Source: Adhaeribacter swui (GTDB lineage: Bacteria > Bacteroidota > Bacteroidia > Cytophagales > Hymenobacteraceae). Taken from it: 64,000 nucleotides of DNA. The notes below the pieces were generated by a model, which searched no databases, was not told the DNA's origin, and was given only the letters and a program-made list of their open reading frames with translations. The position numbers and the translations under genes were made by a program. Positions within the stretch are counted from its first letter, which is position 1. Each line of letters begins with the position of its first letter. Below, piece by piece: positions 58,177 through 64,000 of this stretch. The DNA lies in NCBI RefSeq assembly GCF_014217805.1, contig NZ_CP055156.1, positions 744,001-808,000 on the forward strand, in the 5' to 3' direction.

Positions 58177-60990
58177 ATGATAACAGCAACCACCGAACAA
58201 CCCGACATCGACGCGCTTGATCCTAAAAAGTACATTATTATCAAGGGCGCGCGGGTTCATAATTTAAAAAATTTAAGCGTAGCCTTACCACGTAATCAAT
58301 TTATTGTGGTAACCGGTTTATCCGGTTCCGGTAAATCGTCGCTCGCTTTTGATACGCTCTACGCCGAAGGGCAGCGTATGTACGTAGAGAGCTTAAGTTC
58401 GTATGCCCGCCAGTTTTTGGGCCGCATGGACAAGCCCGACGTAGATTACATCCGGGGCATTAGTCCGGCCATTGCCATTGAGCAAAAAGTAAGCATTAAA
58501 AATAACCGCTCCACGGTAGGCACCAGCACCGAAATCTACGATTACTTAAAATTATTGTACGCCCGCATTGGCAAAACCTTCTCGCCGGTTTCGGGCCAAC
58601 AGGTGCGCAAAGACAACGTGGCCGATGTAGTGGATTTTATCTTTAACCTCGAGGAAGGCAGCCGGGTAGTAATCTTAGCGCCCTTGCAAGTGCAACCCGA
58701 CCGCAAACTAACCAAAGAACTGGACTTACTTTTGCAAAAAGGCTATTCTCGGATTTACAACAACGACCAGGTCTTATTTATCGAAGACGTAATCAGTTCT
58801 GAGGCTGCTGATATTTCCGGTGACATATACATTCTGGTAGACCGGGCCGTTTTACGCAAAGACGACGAAGATTTACAATTCCGGATTTCCGACTCGGTGC
58901 AAACGGCTTTTTTCGAGGGCCACGGCGAATGCCACGTGATTTACAACGACCAAAAACGGGTTTTCTCCGATAAATTTGAACTGGACGGTATGGCTTTCGA
59001 AGAGCCATCGGTTAACTTTTTCTCGTTTAATAACCCCTACGGCGCCTGCCAGCGTTGCGAAGGTTTTGGCAATGTACTCGGGATTGACGAAGACCTGGTA
59101 ATTCCGGATAAAACCTTGAGCGTGTACGAAGGCGCGATTGCCCCATGGCGCACCGAAAAAATGAGCGAATGGCAGGTACCTTTGGTAAAAAACGGCATCC
59201 GCTTCGATTTTCCTATTCATCGGCCATATAACGAACTCACCGAAGAACAAAAGCAACTGCTCTGGACCGGCAACAAATACTTCGACGGCCTGGATGCTTT
59301 TTTTGCCCACGTGCAAGCGCAAACGCATAAAATTCAGTACCGGGTAATGCTAAGCCGTTACCGGGGCCGTACTACTTGCCCCGATTGCCGTGGTACGCGT
59401 TTGCGGAAAGATGCCAGTTACGTGAAAATAAACGGCGTTAGCATCACCGATTTATTGTTGAAACCGGTTACCGGCGTACTCGATTTTTTTAAAAATTTAG
59501 AACTTACGGAGCATGAACTAAAGATAGCGGATCGCTTAGCTATTGAAATTACCAATCGCTTGAGTTATTTAGTGCGCGTTGGTTTGGGTTATCTTACCTT
59601 AAACCGCTTATCCTCTACCCTATCGGGTGGCGAATCGCAACGCATTAATCTGGCTACTTCCTTGGGTAGTGCACTGGTGGGTTCTATGTATATTCTGGAT
59701 GAGCCCAGCATTGGTTTGCACCCCCGCGATGCCGAACAACTAATTGGCGTATTACGCTCCTTGCAGCAGATTGGCAATACCGTAATTGTGGTGGAGCACG
59801 AAGAAAAAATGATGGAAATTGCCGACCAGATAATTGATATTGGTCCGGAAGCTGGTTCGGGAGGCGGTAATCTTATGTTCCAGGGCACTTATCCCGAAAT
59901 GTTGCAATCCGCGGAAACCTATACCGCGCAGTATTTAAGCGGCAAACGGCAGGTAGAAGTACCTACGCGCCGCCGGCAATGGCGCAATGCCATTGAAATA
60001 GTAGGTGCCCGCGAAAATAATTTAAAAAATGTAACGGTTAAGTTCCCGCTGGATGTGATGACGGTAGTTACCGGCGTGAGTGGCTCCGGCAAATCAACCT
60101 TAATTAAACGGATTCTGCACCCGGCCTTAGCCAAAGTATTTGGCGGGCACTCCGATGCTACCGGTAAATTCGATAAAATACAAGGCAGTTACAGTAAAAT
60201 TTCGCACGTGGAGTTTGTAGACCAGAACCCGATTGGTAAATCGTCGCGCTCTAACCCGGTTACTTACGTGAAAGCTTACGATGCCATCCGGACTTTATAT
60301 GCCGATCAGCCCTTAGCCAAAGCGCGGGGCTTTAAACCGTCGCATTTTTCGTTTAACATTGAGGGCGGCCGCTGCGAAGTGTGCCAGGGCGAAGGCCAGG
60401 TAAAAATTGAGATGCAGTTTATGGCGGATATTTACCTGACCTGCGAAGCGTGTCACGGCCAGAAATTTAAGCAGGATATTCTGGAAGTAAAGTACAAAGA
60501 CCAGAACATTGCCGAAGTGCTCGACATGACTATTGCCGACAGCATTGATTTCTTTAAAGAACAACCCAAGATTATCGAAAAGTTAAAACCGCTCGATGAT
60601 GTAGGTTTAGGTTACATTCGCTTGGGTCAGTCCTCCAATACCTTATCGGGTGGCGAAGCGCAACGGGTAAAATTAGCTTCGTTCCTCACCAAAGGCGCTA
60701 CCACCCACTCCGAGGGCATCTTGTTTATTTTCGACGAGCCGTCTACTGGTTTGCATTTCCACGACATTAATAAACTACTCACGGCCATTAACGCGCTCAT
60801 CGACAAAGGTAATTCCGTGGTGATCATTGAGCATAACATGGATATCGTGAAGTGTGCCGACTGGATCATAGACATGGGCCCGGAAGGCGGCACGAACGGC
60901 GGTTACTTGTTGTTCGAAGGAACACCCGAAGACATGATTAAACTGGAAAATAATGCCACCGCCGATTACCTGCGGGAGAAACTGATTTAA
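58177..60990 (+). CDS. uvrA: UvrABC excinuclease subunit A
   Basis: UvrA finds DNA damage in nucleotide excision repair. The 937-residue protein has two ABC ATPase units: Walker A motifs GLSGSGKSS (about 46-54) and GVSGSGKST (633-641), and signatures LSGGESQRI and LSGGEAQRV. Zinc modules are Cys291/Cys294 with Cys401/Cys404, and Cys733/Cys736 with Cys756/Cys759. The length matches UvrA1 proteins. uvrB is not in this window. The gene starts at ATG 58177, just after a terminator-like hairpin. Confidence 0.97.
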   Translation: MITATTEQPDIDALDPKKYIIIKGARVHNLKNLSVALPRNQFIVVTGLSGSGKSSLAFDTLYAEGQRMYVESLSSYARQFLGRMDKPDVDYIRGISPAIAIEQKVSIKNNRSTVGTSTEIYDYLKLLYARIGKTFSPVSGQQVRKDNVADVVDFIFNLEEGSRVVILAPLQVQPDRKLTKELDLLLQKGYSRIYNNDQVLFIEDVISSEAADISGDIYILVDRAVLRKDDEDLQFRISDSVQTAFFEGHGECHVIYNDQKRVFSDKFELDGMAFEEPSVNFFSFNNPYGACQRCEGFGNVLGIDEDLVIPDKTLSVYEGAIAPWRTEKMSEWQVPLVKNGIRFDFPIHRPYNELTEEQKQLLWTGNKYFDGLDAFFAHVQAQTHKIQYRVMLSRYRGRTTCPDCRGTRLRKDASYVKINGVSITDLLLKPVTGVLDFFKNLELTEHELKIADRLAIEITNRLSYLVRVGLGYLTLNRLSSTLSGGESQRINLATSLGSALVGSMYILDEPSIGLHPRDAEQLIGVLRSLQQIGNTVIVVEHEEKMMEIADQIIDIGPEAGSGGGNLMFQGTYPEMLQSAETYTAQYLSGKRQVEVPTRRRQWRNAIEIVGARENNLKNVTVKFPLDVMTVVTGVSGSGKSTLIKRILHPALAKVFGGHSDATGKFDKIQGSYSKISHVEFVDQNPIGKSSRSNPVTYVKAYDAIRTLYADQPLAKARGFKPSHFSFNIEGGRCEVCQGEGQVKIEMQFMADIYLTCEACHGQKFKQDILEVKYKDQNIAEVLDMTIADSIDFFKEQPKIIEKLKPLDDVGLGYIRLGQSSNTLSGGEAQRVKLASFLTKGATTHSEGILFIFDEPSTGLHFHDINKLLTAINALIDKGNSVVIIEHNMDIVKCADWIIDMGPEGGTNGGYLLFEGTPEDMIKLENNATADYLREKLI

Positions 60991-61015
60991 AATTTAAAAT
61001 TTTTAAAATTTACCA

Positions 61016-61058
61016 AAAGAGCTGCGGAGCAATATCGTGTTTCTCAGCTCTTTCTTTT
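61016..61058 (+). terminator. Terminator of uvrA
   Basis: AAAGAGCTG (61016-61024) pairs with CAGCTCTTT (61045-61053), loop of 20, then CTTTT. Confidence 0.7.
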
Positions 61059-61158
61059 ATAAATTAATTTAAAATTACGGTTTTCTACTTAATCTTAAAC
61101 TGGGCTTAATTACTGATTTTTGAATTTTTAATCTCATATTCTGCTCCAATTTTAGCAC

Positions 61159-61854
61159 ATGAAAACCAATTTGTACCAGGCTTTACTTCTGCTTATTTTA
61201 ACAGCTTTACTATCGCACCAAGCTACTGCCCAAGAATCTAAAAATACCAGCCTTCAAATTCGTTTATCGCCGTTAACCATCCTCGACCCTAGGGCAGCAG
61301 CTATTCAGGTTGGATTGCAGGCCACGCTAAAAAACAAACTCGGTTTTTCCGTGGATTATGGCTTGCCTTTTAAAAGTTTAACTAAACAGATTTATACCAA
61401 CCCGGATTTACAATACGAACAACACCAATTTTTTAAAATTCGGGCCGAAGCCAAATACTTTATGCCGGCAACCTGGGTAAGCGCGGGCCAAAACACCAAA
61501 CCTTACTTAAGCGCTGAAGTTTTTTACAGCCCCGAAGAATACCGCAAAAAAGATGATTGGCTTTTAAAAGACGAAGAAGCGTATCATTACGATTACTCCG
61601 AAGTAAACCGGCGTATGCTGGGCTTTTGCTTAAAAGTAGGTTTAGAGCGGGTAGTAGCTAAAAAATTAGTACTGGATGTGTTTGCAGGTCCGGGATTACG
61701 ACGGATTAAGATAGAGCACCAGCCAGTTAGTGCCGAACTCCGGGAGTATGATCCGCCGGTTGATTTTTACATTGAACCCGTAGATAAACACGAAGGCACA
61801 TTTACCCGGCTACACATAGGTTTAGGTTTTAAAATTGGCTTTATTCTGATCTAA
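61159..61854 (+). CDS. Outer-membrane beta-barrel protein (DUF3575-like)
   Basis: A 231-residue protein with a signal peptide (cleavage near ATAQ, about residue 25). The remainder is a small beta barrel: SLQIRLSPLTILDPRAAAIQVGLQ, FKIRAEAKYFM, KPYLSAEVFY, LDVFAGPGLRRIKIE and the final RLHIGLGFKIGFILI. The pattern resembles DUF3575-type proteins of Bacteroidota. Function unknown. Single gene. Confidence 0.65.
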   Translation: MKTNLYQALLLLILTALLSHQATAQESKNTSLQIRLSPLTILDPRAAAIQVGLQATLKNKLGFSVDYGLPFKSLTKQIYTNPDLQYEQHQFFKIRAEAKYFMPATWVSAGQNTKPYLSAEVFYSPEEYRKKDDWLLKDEEAYHYDYSEVNRRMLGFCLKVGLERVVAKKLVLDVFAGPGLRRIKIEHQPVSAELREYDPPVDFYIEPVDKHEGTFTRLHIGLGFKIGFILI

Positions 61855-61985
61855 ATCTCTTTTTCATAAATATAAATTTTAACGGCAATTTTGATAATCG
61901 AGGTACTGGATTTAGAAAATTCCCTACAAAATCCGTAATCTTACGGGCGAATCGAACAACTAGCAACTAACCACGAAAACAAAAT

Positions 61986-62747
61986 ATGAGAAAGAAAATA
62001 GTAGCCGGTAACTGGAAGATGAACAAAACCCAAGACGAAGGTCTGGCGTTGGTATCCGAAATTACCAATATGGTGCAGGACGAGGTAAATAACGACGCCA
62101 TTGTGGTGGTTTGTCCGCCATTTCCGTTTTTAGCCGCTATTGGTAAAGCTTTGGCCGGCAGCGAAAAAGTAAAACTAGGCGCGCAAAACTGTCACCAAAA
62201 CGAGAGCGGCGCTTATACCGGCGAAGTTTCGGCAGCTATGTTAAAATCCGTAGGCGTAGAATACGTTATTTTGGGCCACAGCGAGCGCCGGCAATATTTC
62301 CAAGAAGACAACCAATTACTGGAAGCCAAAGTAAAAGCGGCTTTAAAACACGGCCTGAAACCTATTTTTTGCGTGGGCGAATCACTGGAGCAACGCGAGC
62401 AGGATTTGACTTTTCAGGTGATCGAAACCCAGTTGAAAGAAGGCCTTTTTCATTTAAGCAACGAAGAATTTGCCCAAGTTGTAATTGCATACGAACCCGT
62501 TTGGGCCATTGGTACCGGTAAAACCGCCACCAGCACGCAAGCCCAGGAAGTACACGCCTTTATCCGGGAGCAAATTGCCCGCCATTACGATGCTCAGGCC
62601 GCTCTGGACACTACTATTTTATACGGCGGCAGCGCTAACCCCAGCAACGCTCGCGAGCTGTTCTCTCAGGCCGATGTAGACGGCGGTTTAATTGGCGGAG
62701 CTTCTTTAAAATCCCGCGATTTTACCGACATTGTTAAATCTTTCTAA
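61986..62747 (+). CDS. tpiA: Triosephosphate isomerase
   Basis: The glycolytic enzyme interconverts dihydroxyacetone phosphate and glyceraldehyde 3-phosphate in the cytoplasm. Catalytic residues are visible: Asn9 and Lys11 in GNWKMNKT, His98 in ILGHSERR, and Glu170 in AYEPVWAIGTGKTA (which also holds the flexible loop 6). YGGSANPSNA and GGLIGGASL bind the phosphate. Normal length of 253 residues. Followed by a strong terminator. Confidence 0.98.
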   Translation: MRKKIVAGNWKMNKTQDEGLALVSEITNMVQDEVNNDAIVVVCPPFPFLAAIGKALAGSEKVKLGAQNCHQNESGAYTGEVSAAMLKSVGVEYVILGHSERRQYFQEDNQLLEAKVKAALKHGLKPIFCVGESLEQREQDLTFQVIETQLKEGLFHLSNEEFAQVVIAYEPVWAIGTGKTATSTQAQEVHAFIREQIARHYDAQAALDTTILYGGSANPSNARELFSQADVDGGLIGGASLKSRDFTDIVKSF

Positions 62748-62783
62748 TTTAAATAGTACAATTGGTATATTTTTAGCAATAGC

Positions 62784-62819
62784 AATGCCCGGGCTTGAAC
62801 GCCTGGGCATTTTTTTTGG
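62784..62819 (+). terminator. Terminator of tpiA
   Basis: An 11-bp stem with one G-T pair (62784-62794 with 62801-62811), loop TTGAAC, and a run of eight Ts. Confidence 0.9.
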
Positions 62820-62850
62820 TTTAAGCAGTACTTCTCTTTAATTTAGACCT

Positions 62851-63240
62851 ATGTTGGTTAGTTTATTGTTGTCTTTATTTTCATTTCTGTGGCATCCGGC
62901 GGCTATAAATCCTCGGGCCAACGCTTCAGAAATTACTATTAATCCGGTAAGCCGCAATCCGGAATTTTGCAACATCTATGGGTCGGTTTTTCTTACTTCT
63001 GACCCTAAGTACAAAAGATTGGCTCGTTATACGGTTTACCTGGAACCCGAAGAAGCTTTTGCCAACCTGGTGGTTTTTAAGGAAGAGAACAAACTTTTTG
63101 CCGATAATCCCGGCCTGTGGTATCCGGCTTCGGGTTACGACTTTGCCGATCATGTTTTGTTTTTAACCACTAACCGGGCTTTCGCCGATTTTTCTATTTA
63201 CTACACTAAGTCCCGTTCATTTGCGGGCTGCCGAGAATAA
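62851..63240 (+). CDS. Secreted DUF6150/Septknot-like protein
   Basis: A 129-residue protein with an N-terminal signal or anchor. The repeated strand pattern is NIYGSVFL, ARYTVYLEPEEAFANLVVFKEE, FADNPGLWYP, YDFADHVLFL and RAFADFSIYYTKS, ending SFAGCRE. It has the recurring Phe-Ala-Asp/Asn spacing typical of DUF6150 (Septknot) proteins. Two cysteines (in FCNIYG and AGCRE) may pair. Function unknown. The gene precedes prmA on the same strand with about 100 bases between. Confidence 0.65.
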   Translation: MLVSLLLSLFSFLWHPAAINPRANASEITINPVSRNPEFCNIYGSVFLTSDPKYKRLARYTVYLEPEEAFANLVVFKEENKLFADNPGLWYPASGYDFADHVLFLTTNRAFADFSIYYTKSRSFAGCRE

Positions 63241-63343
63241 AATTTAAAAATTACACCTTAAAACAGAACATTCCCACGTTAAAAGGTTTTATAATCAATA
63301 ATTTAAAAATTTTCATTTAACTCTTCCTGCTAAAATATCTTTT

Positions 63344-64000
63344 ATGGATTTTGTACAAGTTTCCATTACAGCACCTACCGAATTAGTTGATATCCTAACC
63401 GCTGAATTGAGTCAGTACGGTTACGACACTTTTATGGAAACCGAAGAAGGCATAGCTGCCTACACCACCGAAGATATTTTTTCAGAAGCCGATGTTATCT
63501 CGGTTTTAGAGCGCTACAACCAGGATGGCCAACTGGCTTATGTTACCCAAAAAATAGAAAAGCAAAACTGGAACGCCGAGTGGGAAAAAAACTTTGAGCC
63601 TTTGCTAATTGGTAATGTTTGTTCCGTGCGGGCTTCTTTTCATCCGCAACCCGAAAACGTGCAGTACGATATTATTATCAATCCTAAAATGTCTTTCGGT
63701 ACCGGGCACCACGAAACCACCACCCTTATGATTGAAAACCAGCTTACCATCAACCATCTAGGCAAGCGGGTTTTAGATATGGGTTGCGGCACCGGCATTC
63801 TGGCAATTATGGCTTGTAAATTGGGCGCGGCCAGCATTGTGGCCATTGATATTGAAGATTGGACCGTAGAAAATGCCCGTGAGAATGCTGAAATTAATAA
63901 TTGCTCCGGTATTGAAGTACGCCTGGGCGATGTTCAGCAAATTGCCGCCGATGAACCTTACGACTTGGTACTCGCTAATATTAACCGCAATGTATTGCTC
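63344..64000 (+). CDS. prmA: Ribosomal protein L11 methyltransferase, N-terminal part (3' end outside window)
   Basis: The frame runs from ATG 63344 to the window edge without a stop (219 codons). The N-terminal domain carries NWNAEWEKNFEPLLIGN. The methyltransferase core begins MSFGTGHHETTTLMIE and shows motif I VLDMGCGTGILAIMACKLGA, then VAIDIEDWTVENARENAE and LVLANINRNVLL (the NxxRxx substrate/adenine motif). PrmA trimethylates ribosomal protein L11. The missing C-terminal part should be about 55-60 residues. Confidence 0.95.
   Translation, partial: MDFVQVSITAPTELVDILTAELSQYGYDTFMETEEGIAAYTTEDIFSEADVISVLERYNQDGQLAYVTQKIEKQNWNAEWEKNFEPLLIGNVCSVRASFHPQPENVQYDIIINPKMSFGTGHHETTTLMIENQLTINHLGKRVLDMGCGTGILAIMACKLGAASIVAIDIEDWTVENARENAEINNCSGIEVRLGDVQQIAADEPYDLVLANINRNVLL

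Noticed and set aside
1-64000. CRISPR arrays, tRNA or rRNA genes, prophage or defence islands
   Set aside because: No evenly spaced direct repeats, cloverleaf sequences, rRNA motifs, phage structural genes or known defence genes were seen.

Overview
The window is a chromosomal segment from a member of the Bacteroidota. The best fit is Cytophagales, family Hymenobacteraceae, something like Adhaeribacter; this placement is inferred from content and style, not from a search. The phylum call rests on families typical of it (YfhO, DUF4834, DUF4230, DUF5686, DUF5777, OMP_b-brl_3 receptor with an N-terminal carboxypeptidase-regulatory domain, ribosomal protein THX), on Bacteroidota -7 boxes (TAnnTTTG) close to several starts, on weak or absent Shine-Dalgarno sequences, and on a CarB without the C-terminal MGS domain. 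Intergenic DNA is very AT-rich and full of TTTTTAAAATTT-like palindromic tracts. No tRNA, rRNA or CRISPR array was seen.

Layout. 0-6.4 kb: the end of an unknown gene, a GH2 glycosidase, MsrB, a secreted MBL-fold protein, a small unknown protein and a Tat-exported TIM-barrel protein. 6.4-8.8 kb: beta-barrel DUF5777, YceI and a haem-c lipoprotein, all on minus. 8.9-10.9 kb: an ECF sigma factor overlapping a gene that joins an anti-sigma-like N-terminus, a membrane span and an outer-membrane barrel. 10.9-11.6 kb: a gene-free stretch with several DnaA-box-like 9-mers. 11.6-16.5 kb: glutamate-type dehydrogenase, pyrophosphatase and a three-gene minus unit (membrane protein, HAD phosphatase, CAT-like acyltransferase). 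16.7-30.6 kb: a double M16 peptidase, WrbA, aldehyde dehydrogenase, a hydrophilin-like peptide with a membrane-anchored MBL protein, a PAS histidine kinase/receiver pair, a DUF1624 membrane protein and a large six-hairpin glycosidase.

31-38 kb: an outer-membrane receptor, an IS982-type insertion sequence with a frameshifted transposase, a surface lipoprotein resembling polysaccharide lyases, and an SDR oxidoreductase. 38.4-48.9 kb: carB, a MITE/REP-like palindromic element, an FkbM methyltransferase-DUF4834-YfhO unit, a PLP-dependent deaminase/desulfhydrase, a GT-C-like membrane protein, DUF4230 and RecX. 48.9-49.6 kb: a gene-free stretch that looks like two tandem copies of a related structured RNA. 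49.6-64 kb: a GT2 glycosyltransferase, a DUF5686 protein, two lipoproteins, RarD, a STAS-like protein, an MFS exporter, ribosomal protein THX (only 49 codons), UvrA, an outer-membrane protein, triosephosphate isomerase, a DUF6150-like secreted protein and the first 219 codons of prmA.

Most of the window is ordinary core genome. The observations most worth following are the tandem RNA-like structure at about 49.17-49.51 kb, the DnaA-box cluster at about 11.17-11.61 kb, the 215-bp nested inverted-repeat element at 41.35-41.56 kb, and the sigma/anti-sigma-barrel fusion at 8.9-10.9 kb. I did not find a convincing defence island or a clearly new multi-gene system.
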